From IMG/VR virus record IMGVR_UViG_3300007735_000695, positions 1 through 38,173 of that record: 38,173 bases of DNA, one strand, 5' to 3'. Each line of letters begins with the position of its first letter. Position 1 is the stretch's first letter. Source of the stretch: a virus. A program made the translations under genes and the position numbers. The notes beneath the pieces are model-generated. The model made no database searches, was not told the origin of the DNA, and was given only the letters and a program-made list of their open reading frames with translations. Shown one piece after another: positions 5,708 to 14,549 of the stretch.

Positions 5708-6309
5708 TTTTTCGCTCCTTTGATGGCTTCGGCTTCCACCTCATCGACACGGCGAAGCCATCCCCTGCCGAATGTGACGTAAGCGCCAAGCCCCTGATAG
5801 AAAGCCCGGCGCCCATCTGAATACTGGCGGATCAGATGTAGTGGGTCTTGTTTCGCCACCGCCGCCACAGTTTGCGGCCCCACGATTCCATCCGCTGGAC
5901 TAGCCACACTTTCTTGCAATATGCGGACAGCGCGTTTAACGCCTGCGTTAACGGCCATATCAAAGACAACCAAATCAACGCCACCAGGCATCCTGCCACA
6001 AGCAGCAGGCTCCCAGTAATAACTTCGATAAATCGCTTCCAACTCGCCATCGCTGATTCTCCTGAGTTCGTCTTTGGTGGCTTTGCGGCCAAGAAACTTC
6101 TGGTAAGTCGATAGAGTAACACCCCGCATAGTGGCGCCGCCAGGGTCTTTTGGATGGTCTGCCCAGCCACCTTCATGGTGTAGAACAATCTTCAGGCATG
6201 GTAGAAAACGATCTACCGGCGCTTCATCGCCTCCGCCATCACTGGGGCTATCTTTTCGGCGGATCGCCCAATGACGTAACCGCCCAAGCCAATCTCCACG
6301 ATAGACCAT
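5704..6309 (-). CDS. GH108 endolysin (N-acetylmuramidase)
   Basis: The core motif HHEGGWADHPKDPGGATMRG holds the catalytic Glu (E46 of the longest frame) and the D-x-GG-x-T signature of glycoside hydrolase 108. A C-terminal peptidoglycan-binding segment follows (PADGIVGPQTVAAV). It cleaves cell-wall glycan at lysis. The only canonical start in this frame is ATG 6309, which forces a 97-nt overlap with the holin gene and an odd 31-residue N-terminus. Family proteins usually begin 10-15 residues before the HEGG, where no ATG, GTG or TTG exists in frame. A one-base indel near 6220 or a non-canonical start is possible. The downstream gene is DUF6496-like. Confidence 0.85.
   Translation of the reverse strand: MVYRGDWLGRLRHWAIRRKDSPSDGGGDEAPVDRFLPCLKIVLHHEGGWADHPKDPGGATMRGVTLSTYQKFLGRKATKDELRRISDGELEAIYRSYYWEPAACGRMPGGVDLVVFDMAVNAGVKRAVRILQESVASPADGIVGPQTVAAVAKQDPLHLIRQYSDGRRAFYQGLGAYVTFGRGWLRRVDEVEAEAIKGAKK
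5832..6050 (-). CDS. Possible nested membrane protein inside endolysin gene
   Basis: ATG 6050 lies in a different frame within the endolysin gene and follows AGGAGA with 7-nt spacing, a good ribosome-binding site. The 72-aa product has a short N-terminus (MASWKRFIEV), then a strongly hydrophobic stretch (about residues 11-33, including SLLLVAGCLVALIWLSLIW) and a basic, Trp-rich C-terminus. This suits a small membrane lysis protein such as a holin, antiholin or amurin-like factor. Overlapping frames of helical proteins can look hydrophobic by chance, so this is tentative. Confidence 0.35.
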   Translation of the reverse strand: MASWKRFIEVITGSLLLVAGCLVALIWLSLIWPLTQALNALSAYCKKVWLVQRMESWGRKLWRRWRNKTHYI

Positions 6310-6605
6310 AGCTTCAGCGCCTCCGCTTCTGAGATACCTGGGGCGCTATACCCAAGCCACCGGGCCACAATCAACGACGTTAGCACCAGCATAACCACCG
6401 GGCGCCAGGTGGCGGTCAGCCAGTGTTCTGAAGCCGCCTCCGTCTTCACAATATCAGCAGCGGCGTTTTCGATCTCCTGGGCGCGCTGCATCAGGGCAAT
6501 GGATAGTTCAGCCTCGATTCGCCCTTGCTCTCCCTGGTCAGGGACAAGGCGGCGGATCACATCCCCGAGAATCGGCGCCAGTACAGGCAGCAGGGCCGCG
6601 AACAT
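6213..6605 (-). CDS. Holin, three-TM gene-transfer-agent type
   Basis: The 130-aa product starts at ATG 6605 (TGATG overlap with the upstream stop). It has a hydrophobic N-terminal segment (FAALLPVLAPILGDVI), a polar helical linker, then WRPVVMLVLTSLIVARWLG and a third hydrophobic stretch (IVEIGLGGYVIG), ending in a charged tail. This layout, with the TWRPVVML motif, matches the 3-TM holins found in gene transfer agents and related phages. It lies directly upstream of the GH108 endolysin, giving a holin-endolysin pair. Confidence 0.85.
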   Translation of the reverse strand: MFAALLPVLAPILGDVIRRLVPDQGEQGRIEAELSIALMQRAQEIENAAADIVKTEAASEHWLTATWRPVVMLVLTSLIVARWLGYSAPGISEAEALKLWSIVEIGLGGYVIGRSAEKIAPVMAEAMKRR

Positions 6606-6853
6606 CAGTCGTCCTCCGGTTCTTCTGGCTTAATCCAGAATTCTGAATAGGCTTGATCCGACAGGCCGCGCAGCACCGCATGGGAGTAAGGGACCGCCGC
6701 GTACTTGTAGCCGGATGGCGTTTCCCAGGTACACATGATCGCCACCGCCCCATCCGCTAGTGCAGTTGCAATCATCTGCTGGGCCGCTTCGGCAAAGGAC
6801 ACCTCATGGTGTTCTCCCGGCGCATCCGAATCGACGATCTTGATACGGCGCAT
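6605..6853 (-). CDS. Uncharacterised 82-aa late protein
   Basis: The product starts MRRIKIVDSDAPGEHHEVSF and has a central Ala-rich helix and a C-terminal acidic end (EEPEDD). It follows the phosphoesterase gene by 3 nt, and its stop overlaps the holin start by one base. There is no membrane segment and no recognised family. Position suggests a late, perhaps lysis-associated or virion, role. Confidence 0.7.
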   Translation of the reverse strand: MRRIKIVDSDAPGEHHEVSFAEAAQQMIATALADGAVAIMCTWETPSGYKYAAVPYSHAVLRGLSDQAYSEFWIKPEEPEDD

Positions 6854-6856
6854 GGT

Positions 6857-7876
6857 TTACCCCCTCCCGGCTTTGATCCGTACACGCCCGCAAATCACCT
6901 GGCCCCGGAACCATGCGGCGCCGTCCACCACCTCGCAAGTCTCTGGTGGTGCCAAGGCGCCATCGCGCCAAGTGAGTACTACGAAGCCTTGTTGCTGGTG
7001 CCCAGGGATGCCCAGGCGATAGTTGAACTGTGGCCAGTTAGGATCGCCTAGCATCCCGGTTTGAACGCCATAGATACGCTTGGACCAGTGGTTCAGGGGG
7101 CGCACATCCAAGGCGTGAGTATCACCACTGATGATGGATCGCCCGGCCTTCATGGCGTTATTGTAGCCCGCGTGAACCCCGCCATGGTAGCGGTGGACGA
7201 ATGACACATCACCGACATCCAGCCGGTAGGTCATGGGCCAATCTATAAACTGGTCCTGAAGACTAAAGGCACCCATACCTTCAAAGGCAGCAGCATGGGC
7301 AGCAAGATATTTATCGTAACGGTCATCATGGTTGCCCCTGATCCAGTAACAGGTGGGATCGCCAGCGGCTTCCCTTAACTCCCGTAAGTGGGTTTGCCCG
7401 GCGGCGAGTTCTTCCGCCACATTGGGCTTCTGGTTGTCAGACCACATCACGGGCGGATGGCGGGAGACAGACCCCATATCCAAGGCATCGCCATTACAAA
7501 ACAAAAAGCCCGGCTTTATGTGCCGGGCTAGAATCAAAAGGGCTTCATGTGACAAGCTGCGCGGTTGCGATAATGACCGCCAATGGCAGTCTGAAAAAAC
7601 TATTCCAACACCGTCCTTGATGGCGGGAACCTCCATCACCAGGGCGCTGTTGTGTTCCTCACTCTCAGACCACGGCTTGCTGATCGGCTCGCGCGCCAGG
7701 CTCCTAACTGAACTGCGAATGTCCGGTTTATTGTACAACTGCATGGCGCGCTGATAACGGCTCCGCATTGTCTCATACGGTAGCCCGTTCTCTTTCGCAG
7801 CAGCCATCACAGAGCCATGTTGCGCTACCGCTTCATAAGCCGCCTTGATGGCGGCGTAGTCAGTCTTGGCTACCAT
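6857..7876 (-). CDS. Calcineurin-like metallophosphoesterase with N-terminal HTH-like segment
   Basis: The 339-aa product carries the full metal-ligand series: D96 and H98 (SDCH), NGDALD (128-133), GNHDD (181-185), HRYH (228-231) and GDTH (251-254). The N-terminal 50 residues resemble a small HTH (MAAAKENGLPYETMRSRYQRA). The enzyme should hydrolyse phosphoesters, perhaps nucleic acid or nucleotide; substrate unknown. It sits between ejection proteins and lysis genes, where many alphaproteobacterial podoviruses carry a similar enzyme. AGGACC precedes the ATG. Confidence 0.88.
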   Translation of the reverse strand: MVAKTDYAAIKAAYEAVAQHGSVMAAAKENGLPYETMRSRYQRAMQLYNKPDIRSSVRSLAREPISKPWSESEEHNSALVMEVPAIKDGVGIVFSDCHWRSLSQPRSLSHEALLILARHIKPGFLFCNGDALDMGSVSRHPPVMWSDNQKPNVAEELAAGQTHLRELREAAGDPTCYWIRGNHDDRYDKYLAAHAAAFEGMGAFSLQDQFIDWPMTYRLDVGDVSFVHRYHGGVHAGYNNAMKAGRSIISGDTHALDVRPLNHWSKRIYGVQTGMLGDPNWPQFNYRLGIPGHQQQGFVVLTWRDGALAPPETCEVVDGAAWFRGQVICGRVRIKAGRG

Positions 7877-7883
7877 GATGGTC

Positions 7884-9578
7884 CTATTGCAATAGGCTTT
7901 CTTGCGGATTTACTAATGGATTAAGGGTGGGCTGTAGCATTGCCCCACCAGCACCAGCCACGTTTTGCCCAAGTGCCTGCATCGCAGGACCGCGTGGCGC
8001 CACCATCGCCCGCTGGAAGGCTTGGCGGACTGATGGGGTATAAGCGCCATACAAGCTAGCTAGAGCCATAAGCGTGGGGATAGGATAACTGAACCCCGCA
8101 CCACCAGTAAGAGCGCCACCAACGGCTTGGCGCGTTGCCGTCCCAGAGTCATTGACGGTTGGCGGCAGTACACCGCGCGCACGATCTGATAGGTCTTGCA
8201 TCAATGCTTCACCACGGGCGAACCGCCCACGGTTTACAGAAGCATCGCCAGCCCGGACGGCAGCAGAAAGTTGCGCTGGACTAAATACCCCCTCAACCGC
8301 TCCAGGGCTGGCTGCGGCGCGGTTCACCCGCATGAAGTTGGCGTAAGCCTCATCAGCCTTTTTAAGATCAGGCGCCAAGTTCGGATTGGTGCGTTCAAAC
8401 CAATCTTGCATGGCGCTACGCACCTTCTTGAATGCGTCACCCAAGCTACGTTCAGCAGCCATAGCGGAACCACTGTAGCTTTCGCCAAGCTTCCGCATAT
8501 CGCTTACGATGTTTTTGTATTGATCCGCTGTAAGTTGTCCACTTTGCAGTTGGCTGATCAACTTATCATCCAATTCGCGGCGCAAAAGCCCTGACATTTC
8601 TGGCGTTAGATTGGTTCGCATCACATTCGCTAGATCACGCCCCAACTCTTGGTCAGGAGCCAAAGGCGAAGCACGAGAAATGATGTCATCATACCTGTTG
8701 GAAATGATGCCACCAACAGTGTCAATCAATTCACGACCAACCGGGCCAGAAACGATCTTTTGCCCAATCGGCTCTAGCGCCCGATTAGCCGCCGCTGTGT
8801 TAAACGTCTCAACAGATTCACGCATGGCGCCCGCAATACGCGGCCCAAGCACCGGAACAGAAGTCAGCGCGCTTTCAATAGAACGAGGAATACCGCCCAT
8901 TACCTGACCGGGCGTCATTTGAACGCCTTCAGCCGCCAACTCTTGAACACCAGCCGGAAGCTTCGGCGCAATGGCGCGGCCAAGCGCATAACCAAGAGGA
9001 CCACCAATCGCGCCGAGCATGGCGCTCGTGCCGACCTGTTGCGGCTTTTGCTCCGCGAACTCGCCAGAAGTTACCGGCTCCGCAAGACCAAGAGCCGCAC
9101 CTTGCAACCCACCAACTCCAATAGAACTAGCCAAGGATTGGGGATTGCGGGTGGCTAAAGCCAAAGCTGTAGCGGGTACCAAACTGCCTGCCATACGGGG
9201 AAGATCGACACCTGTATCACCAGCAGCCACGCGAGACTGTTGATAAGACCGCTCCCGCGCCACTGTCTGCTGTTGGATGTCTTCCGGCGTCGCTGGTGTC
9301 ATACCAAGCGCACGAGTTATCGGGCCAATAACTGGCGCCCTGTTTACCGCACCAGTAGCCGCATTAACCGCTTCAACAACACCACGCGGCAACATTTGCG
9401 TGAGTGCCTGCGCGCCCCCTTGGATTGGATCGAAGGCCCCTTGTGCGATAGAACCCATGGTGGTTGAAGGTTCCGCACCACCAGCCTGCATCCGCCTGAT
9501 GGCGGACGCCATGGCGTCTGGCGACATACCTTCTGGAAATTCGATCTCTTGGCCGGAAGGGAGCGTGACGATTGGCAT
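7884..9578 (-). CDS. Large internal virion / DNA-ejection protein
   Basis: The 564-aa product starts MPIVTLPSGQEIEFPEGMSP, an N-terminal pattern common in large virion proteins of phages. Segments rich in Gly, Ala and Pro alternate with long predicted helices (about 250-400). No catalytic motif is visible. It is co-oriented with and 2 nt after the transglycosylase-like virion protein gene, so an internal core or ejectosome component is the best guess. Confidence 0.7.
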   Translation of the reverse strand: MPIVTLPSGQEIEFPEGMSPDAMASAIRRMQAGGAEPSTTMGSIAQGAFDPIQGGAQALTQMLPRGVVEAVNAATGAVNRAPVIGPITRALGMTPATPEDIQQQTVARERSYQQSRVAAGDTGVDLPRMAGSLVPATALALATRNPQSLASSIGVGGLQGAALGLAEPVTSGEFAEQKPQQVGTSAMLGAIGGPLGYALGRAIAPKLPAGVQELAAEGVQMTPGQVMGGIPRSIESALTSVPVLGPRIAGAMRESVETFNTAAANRALEPIGQKIVSGPVGRELIDTVGGIISNRYDDIISRASPLAPDQELGRDLANVMRTNLTPEMSGLLRRELDDKLISQLQSGQLTADQYKNIVSDMRKLGESYSGSAMAAERSLGDAFKKVRSAMQDWFERTNPNLAPDLKKADEAYANFMRVNRAAASPGAVEGVFSPAQLSAAVRAGDASVNRGRFARGEALMQDLSDRARGVLPPTVNDSGTATRQAVGGALTGGAGFSYPIPTLMALASLYGAYTPSVRQAFQRAMVAPRGPAMQALGQNVAGAGGAMLQPTLNPLVNPQESLLQ

Positions 9579-9580
9579 GG

Positions 9581-11341
9581 TTATTCAACCCTTTGGGTTG
9601 CAGGATTGTAACGAAGGCGTTGCTGTTGTTGAGGCGCCTGTGCGGGAGCCTGGGGCGCAGGAGAAACACCCCTAGCCGCATCAAATGCACGTTCCCGCGC
9701 ACGTTCAGCAATGCTCCGTAATTCATCAAGCGCCTTACGCAAATCAGCCGGGGCTAAACCAGACTCGATACGAGCAATGGCGGAAGTAGCCACACGCCCC
9801 TCCTGCTCAGTAATCGCACCAGCACCACGAAGGCTATTATACGCCTCCAAGAAGGCGGCGCCTTTGATTTGGTCCAAACGCCGACCAAAGTCATAAGCGG
9901 ATGTACCCGGCACCCGCTGCAATGGCGACAATACCCCAGTGGAGGTACTGAAAGCCGAATGGTTTACAACATCGTTAATTTGACTGATGGTGCGACTCGT
10001 TGCGTCAATTACCCCAGGCGCAGCAGCCTGGGCGATACCAGCCGCACGGCCAACCTGTTCTTGGCGCTCGCGTTGCTCTGTTTCACGCGGAACCACACCC
10101 ATTTGAGCGCCAGTACGCCCGCCAACAATTTGCGTACCAGTACCCGTATCAATAGTACGAATACCTTCCGCAACTCGCGCACCAGGCGGAAGTTGACCGC
10201 GCCGCAATTCACCCGTTTGTGTCGGGAAGTACGGCACCACAACACGCTCGCCATTAGGCCCAGGTTCTTCCACCATCACCGGCTGCAAACCAACCCGCGT
10301 CGGGTTCGCCCGTTCAGCCAGAATACGCCAACCAATCTCTGGCGGAAGCGAAGCCAACAAACGGCGTTCTTCAGCAGAAATCGGACGGAGTGGCGGCGCA
10401 CCAGAAGTAGGTTGCCCGGCTGGGGCTGGCTGCGCCTGAGTGGGGGCCGCTTGGGCACTGGTTGGCTGCGCTTGCGCCTGGGCACCCCGCAAGCCCATCC
10501 AGCGGCTAACAGGCGTCCCCAGAACATCGCGCCTATCTTCGCCACGCTCAATAAGCGCCTGAACCCCACCAGGACCGCCGAGCCAAGCGCCCTGCAAAAG
10601 AGCCTCTGGCGTCACTTCGTTACCACCAACATTACGCCCAATTGCACCCGGAAGCCCCATGGAAGTCATGCGGCCAGCCTGAACTTGCATCGCTAATTCA
10701 GCAGCACGACGCTGGGCGTCTGGGTTTTCCAAGAAGTCACGCAATGTACGGACATTCTCAAAGCCGGGGATGTTGAAAGTGCCACCCCATTGCCCGTTCC
10801 ATTCCCCCCGGCGGCTAATTTCGCCAGGCGCAGGACGATAGACACCAGCATCAGCAGCCAGAGGCGCACCAATCTGATATTGCCCCGCATAGCCCTGAGA
10901 ATTGACAACACCGGGACCACGGGCTTCTGCGCGGCCAAGAACATCCAGTGCGCGGCCAATAGCAGCACGGCTAAACGGCCCATTGGTTTCTTCAGCAGAT
11001 GCAGGCGCCCGCACCGGCGCAGCAGACGGAGCCGCCGCCCCTGCGGCGGCTGCTGCCGCTGCCGTGCTTGTCGGCTCGCCACCAGAAGCAAACCGGCTCA
11101 CAGCCTCTTGATAGCGCCGCTGGTTTTGCTGCTGCTGCAACATATTGGTGACGGGCATCACGCTCTGAAGCGCCCCACCCCGCTGGCCAGCCAAGGCGGC
11201 AAAAGCGTCCTGCATGGCGGCAATGCCTAAAAGGCGCCTCTGGTCTGGGGAAAGATCAGCATAAGGACTCTGATCCGGCACCGGATCACCGCCGCTTGTC
11301 GGTTCCCCACCACCAAAAAGACGCGATAGAAATTCAGACAT
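9581..11341 (-). CDS. Internal virion protein with lytic transglycosylase-like domain
   Basis: In the 586-aa product an Ala-run linker (94-104) precedes a lysozyme-like region of about 120-225. There GRAEARGPG places a candidate catalytic Glu at 139, followed by NSQGYAGQYQIGAPLA, the usual second motif of virion-associated transglycosylases. The rest is Pro/Ala/Gln-rich linker (about 290-320) and helical C-terminal segments. It probably cuts peptidoglycan locally as DNA enters the host. It lies within the three-gene ejection block. Confidence 0.75.
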   Translation of the reverse strand: MSEFLSRLFGGGEPTSGGDPVPDQSPYADLSPDQRRLLGIAAMQDAFAALAGQRGGALQSVMPVTNMLQQQQNQRRYQEAVSRFASGGEPTSTAAAAAAAGAAAPSAAPVRAPASAEETNGPFSRAAIGRALDVLGRAEARGPGVVNSQGYAGQYQIGAPLAADAGVYRPAPGEISRRGEWNGQWGGTFNIPGFENVRTLRDFLENPDAQRRAAELAMQVQAGRMTSMGLPGAIGRNVGGNEVTPEALLQGAWLGGPGGVQALIERGEDRRDVLGTPVSRWMGLRGAQAQAQPTSAQAAPTQAQPAPAGQPTSGAPPLRPISAEERRLLASLPPEIGWRILAERANPTRVGLQPVMVEEPGPNGERVVVPYFPTQTGELRRGQLPPGARVAEGIRTIDTGTGTQIVGGRTGAQMGVVPRETEQRERQEQVGRAAGIAQAAAPGVIDATSRTISQINDVVNHSAFSTSTGVLSPLQRVPGTSAYDFGRRLDQIKGAAFLEAYNSLRGAGAITEQEGRVATSAIARIESGLAPADLRKALDELRSIAERARERAFDAARGVSPAPQAPAQAPQQQQRLRYNPATQRVE

Positions 11342-11352
11342 TGCGCGGCTCC

Positions 11353-12231
11353 TTACCGGAACAGGAGATTAAAGGCATTAGCCAAGCCGCCAGCAGCCTG
11401 ACCAATGGTGCCAACTTGCTGCAAGAATGAAGGCGTGGATTCCGTTGTGGTGGTCTGCCCCATCGGAGCCATCCCAAGCGCACTCTGCCGAATCCGCAAC
11501 TGCTCCACCGGATACTGGAACTGGCGCAAGAAGTCCTCATAAGCCTGGCTCATATTCGCCTGGGTTAACCCGCGCTGCTGTTCGCCAGATTGGAACATAG
11601 CCTGCGCGCCAGTAAGCCCAGCCGTCTGGCCAAGGGCGCCAAGGGCGCCAAGCTGCTGGGCAGCGGCAAGGGCCTGCTGGTTACCCTGCAAGCCATAACC
11701 AATGTCACGGCCAGCCATTTCGCCCGCCTGCTGGAAGCCCTGGGAACGCAATTGCGCGGCAGTGCGGGCCGCTTGCTCCATCGCCGCCCGGTTAGTCTCG
11801 GCCTCCGCCACACCCTGGCGTGAACCGCCAAACGCCCGCGCCCTCACTGCCTGCGCGGCGGTTTGCTGGTTTGCCATCTGACGGGAACGATCAATATCCG
11901 CCAGCGTAGTATCAATCACCTGTTGCGTGTACGGGTTCTGGTAAGCCGCCATCCCTGAAGCAATAGTGCCCGGCGTATAGGCGCCAGCCTGGCGGGCTAA
12001 AGCCTGGGCTTGGGTAATCGGCTGCTGGGCAGAACCCGCCGCTTCACCAACTCGCTGGAAGGAAGCCTCTTGTAATGGCGTGAAGCCCGCTATCCGCTGA
12101 TATGGGTAAGGTTGATAATCACGATTAGCAACGTCTAGGGCGAACTCATAATTCTCTAGCATCCGTTCCTTGACATCTGGGTCAAGGGAACTGCTTTGGG
12201 TCTGCGTCGATGTCCCGCCGCCCTTAGACAT
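11353..12231 (-). CDS. Internal virion / ejection protein, Gln/Ala-rich
   Basis: The 292-aa product starts MSKGGGTSTQTQSSSLDP and is dominated by Ala, Gln and Gly helices (for example AQALARQAGAYTPGTIASG). The C-terminal end SFLQQVGTIGQAAGGLANAF could be membrane-active. Composition and position resemble the small DNA-injection proteins of P22-like and T7-like podoviruses. The ATG overlaps the stop of the GNAT-like gene by 8 nt. Confidence 0.7.
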   Translation of the reverse strand: MSKGGGTSTQTQSSSLDPDVKERMLENYEFALDVANRDYQPYPYQRIAGFTPLQEASFQRVGEAAGSAQQPITQAQALARQAGAYTPGTIASGMAAYQNPYTQQVIDTTLADIDRSRQMANQQTAAQAVRARAFGGSRQGVAEAETNRAAMEQAARTAAQLRSQGFQQAGEMAGRDIGYGLQGNQQALAAAQQLGALGALGQTAGLTGAQAMFQSGEQQRGLTQANMSQAYEDFLRQFQYPVEQLRIRQSALGMAPMGQTTTTESTPSFLQQVGTIGQAAGGLANAFNLLFR

Positions 12232-12601
12232 GGCGTATCTCCTTAGAAACTGTCGTCATTATACCTTCAAAACCGTGCTGCTTCAAAGCACGAACCCACC
12301 CTGAACGGCCACACCCGGTCAATTTGGAACAATTAAACGCCCGCCCATAGGCTTCTAAAGACGGGATCATCTTAATCACCTGTTCCAACTGACCGCCAAC
12401 CAGCCAAGCATGGAGAATGGTGAACTTCGGATAGTAAACAAGTTCTGTGACAATCACCGCTTCAGAAGCGGGCCAGAACTGGAAATGCCCCTCTTTAATG
12501 CCCTTCGCTACATGATGGAGATCATGCGTATTTCCCGCATAATCCAGAGCATCCTGCAACCACTTAGAGCATCGCTCGAACTCGGCTTCAAACAGGGTCA
12601 T
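12224..12601 (-). CDS. GNAT-like acetyltransferase-fold protein in virion cluster
   Basis: The 125-aa product has a pattern I recognise from podovirus tail-gene clusters: FWPASEAVIVTEL, a LVGGQLEQV segment, LEAYGRAFNCSKLTGCGRSG, then a C-terminal Gly-Phe-Glu. The GRxGW motif and overall length fit a minimal GNAT fold. Acetyltransferase activity is unproven, and it may be structural. It overlaps both neighbours by 4-8 nt, between the 68-aa protein and the ejection protein genes. Confidence 0.7.
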   Translation of the reverse strand: MTLFEAEFERCSKWLQDALDYAGNTHDLHHVAKGIKEGHFQFWPASEAVIVTELVYYPKFTILHAWLVGGQLEQVIKMIPSLEAYGRAFNCSKLTGCGRSGWVRALKQHGFEGIMTTVSKEIRHV

Positions 12602-12804
12602 AGCGCCGTAGCAGCCACCACCCCAGAATTACTAACGGTGATGCTCCACCGTGTTCCGTCAGGGGATTTCAGGATTAACCGGCCTGGGCTTACCTCCAAA
12701 TCGCGGTTCTTCTTGTGGTTCTCATCATCAGCCCGCTCCAACAAGGCACGGGCCGTCTGCTCGTTAGAACTATCATAAGAATTGGTGGCTGGGGGCAATC
12801 TCAC
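12598..12804 (-). CDS. Small conserved virion-region protein (68 aa)
   Basis: The N-terminal half is polar and helical. The C-terminal half, GRLILKSPDGTRWSITVSNS, is a beta-hairpin pattern I recognise from small proteins next to podovirus nozzle genes. It overlaps the nozzle gene stop and the GNAT-like gene start by 4 nt each, so it is translationally coupled to both. Function unknown; it could be a minor tail or assembly factor. Confidence 0.7.
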   Translation of the reverse strand: MRLPPATNSYDSSNEQTARALLERADDENHKKNRDLEVSPGRLILKSPDGTRWSITVSNSGVVAATAL

Positions 12805-14549
12805 CGAAGACCCCCAGGCACCGCTTCAAGCCGGAAGTTACCAACCCGCCAATCCGCCAACTGAACACCCATCACCTTGAAGGAAACTTGGCGCCCTGAG
12901 AACCGGACATCGGTGTACTTAGAAGAAATGGTGTAAGGCCCAAATGTGCTTTCCGTACCCTCTGGCGCAAAACGTGTTTTAAAGCTGACGTTTACCTGGC
13001 CTTGCGTTTTCTCATCTGGCACCACCTGGCGGGCTACCATAATCCGGTCCCCATTCCCCATTTCCAACGGCCCCGTCTCCGCATACGGCGAAGCACCATC
13101 GTAATTCCAACCAACCTCATGATCATACACATAACCAGACGGATCAATCAGAATGGGATAATCAAACACGCCAGCCGCCACACCAGTTGTCCGCGCCCAA
13201 GAACCAATGGACCAAGTATTCTCGCGGTAGTTCCAGATTACATAGCGGTCACATTCATTAGACGCGGCAGACGGGTAAGACCAGATCACCTCAAAGAACT
13301 CGATATTGAGAACCGCATTCACCTTAGAAGCCTGGTTATAGTTGAAGTCGGAGAACACATAATCCGACACATCAGACCGCAAAGGCTTAACGGCGCCATC
13401 AAACACATAGAACGAACCATCAGACATCCAGGCAACGCCAGTATCCATACTGACAGAAGCCTGGGCGCTAATCACCCCGCAACCATAACCAACCCGCTCA
13501 AAGCCATAAACGAATGGCGGGCCTTGGTACGTCGCCAAGTGAGCATCAACCGTGGTCAGCAACAAAGACCCATAGCGAGTGCGCTCGCCACAGATAACCT
13601 TGCCGGATGTAGACAACTCGAAATCACCCGCCTGGTTTGTCGCTGACGGCGTCCAATCGGTATTGTCTTCTTGGTCACACCATTGGACCTTGCGCGGATT
13701 GCCACCCGCTCCAAGCGCAAACAGAAACCGTTCCGGCGTCACCAAGATTGAAGAATTACCCGTGGGGGCAGTGGAAATCAAATCAGCCCGGCCAGCGGTA
13801 TCCAAATCCCATTCGTAAATCTTGCCATCATCAGACCGGCAAGCCACCAAATACTCACCCCAGTTATCCAGCGCCCATGTCGCTGCTGCTGAGATACCTG
13901 TTGGCGATACATCAGGGCGCGCGGTGCCGTATGTGCTGGTGCCGTAGGTAAACCCGCCATAGCCAAGGTTCTGCGTTGCAGCCACATCACCAATAGACAA
14001 TTCATACGCATAGTCAGCAGAGCCAGCATTCGTCTCAGTAGAAGTGGCAGCAGAACCATGCGTGACAGTGTAGGAGTTTAACCCCGTCACCGTCATTATA
14101 TACTCGCCAGATAGCGTAATCCCACTGGAACCAATCGCGGTCCCATTAGTAAATTTAACCGTATCGCCAGTCTTCCCACCGTGCCCGGTATCCGCCACCG
14201 TTACAACCGCTGACGCATTTACCGTGCTGAAGGCGTTAGTGAGCGTACCAGTTTCGCGGATTGGCGTGATATTGTACGGCGAAACATCCGCCTTAATGGC
14301 GTATAACTTCTTGGCGCCGCCAGTGCCTAACCAAGCATTCGCATTATTGGACCGCCAAGCATGGGAGCCGCGCATAATACCAGTAAGCTGAATGTTGCTT
14401 CCGTTGTGTGTGCGCTTCCGCCAACCGCCAATTGGGCGCAAGGTGCCATCATACCACCGCACCAAGTTAGCATCGTACCACCGGCCAGCGGACTGATACT
14501 GCGTCCCGTTGCGATAAATTCCCGGCGGCAACTTTAGCGGAATGTACAT
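12801..14549 (-). CDS. Tail nozzle / packaged-DNA stabilisation protein (P22 gp10-like)
   Basis: The 582-aa product starts MYIPLKLPPGIYRNGTQYQS and has GRWYDANLVRWYDGTLRPIG near the N-terminus, typical of P22 gp10-type nozzle proteins. Repeated beta strands with NTWSI, VIWNYRE and YGCGVISAQASV fit the beta-propeller-like body. It would close the portal channel below the adaptor and seal packaged DNA. It starts directly after the TAG of the small holin-like gene, and its end is coupled to the 68-aa gene. Confidence 0.82.
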   Translation of the reverse strand: MYIPLKLPPGIYRNGTQYQSAGRWYDANLVRWYDGTLRPIGGWRKRTHNGSNIQLTGIMRGSHAWRSNNANAWLGTGGAKKLYAIKADVSPYNITPIRETGTLTNAFSTVNASAVVTVADTGHGGKTGDTVKFTNGTAIGSSGITLSGEYIMTVTGLNSYTVTHGSAATSTETNAGSADYAYELSIGDVAATQNLGYGGFTYGTSTYGTARPDVSPTGISAAATWALDNWGEYLVACRSDDGKIYEWDLDTAGRADLISTAPTGNSSILVTPERFLFALGAGGNPRKVQWCDQEDNTDWTPSATNQAGDFELSTSGKVICGERTRYGSLLLTTVDAHLATYQGPPFVYGFERVGYGCGVISAQASVSMDTGVAWMSDGSFYVFDGAVKPLRSDVSDYVFSDFNYNQASKVNAVLNIEFFEVIWSYPSAASNECDRYVIWNYRENTWSIGSWARTTGVAAGVFDYPILIDPSGYVYDHEVGWNYDGASPYAETGPLEMGNGDRIMVARQVVPDEKTQGQVNVSFKTRFAPEGTESTFGPYTISSKYTDVRFSGRQVSFKVMGVQLADWRVGNFRLEAVPGGLR

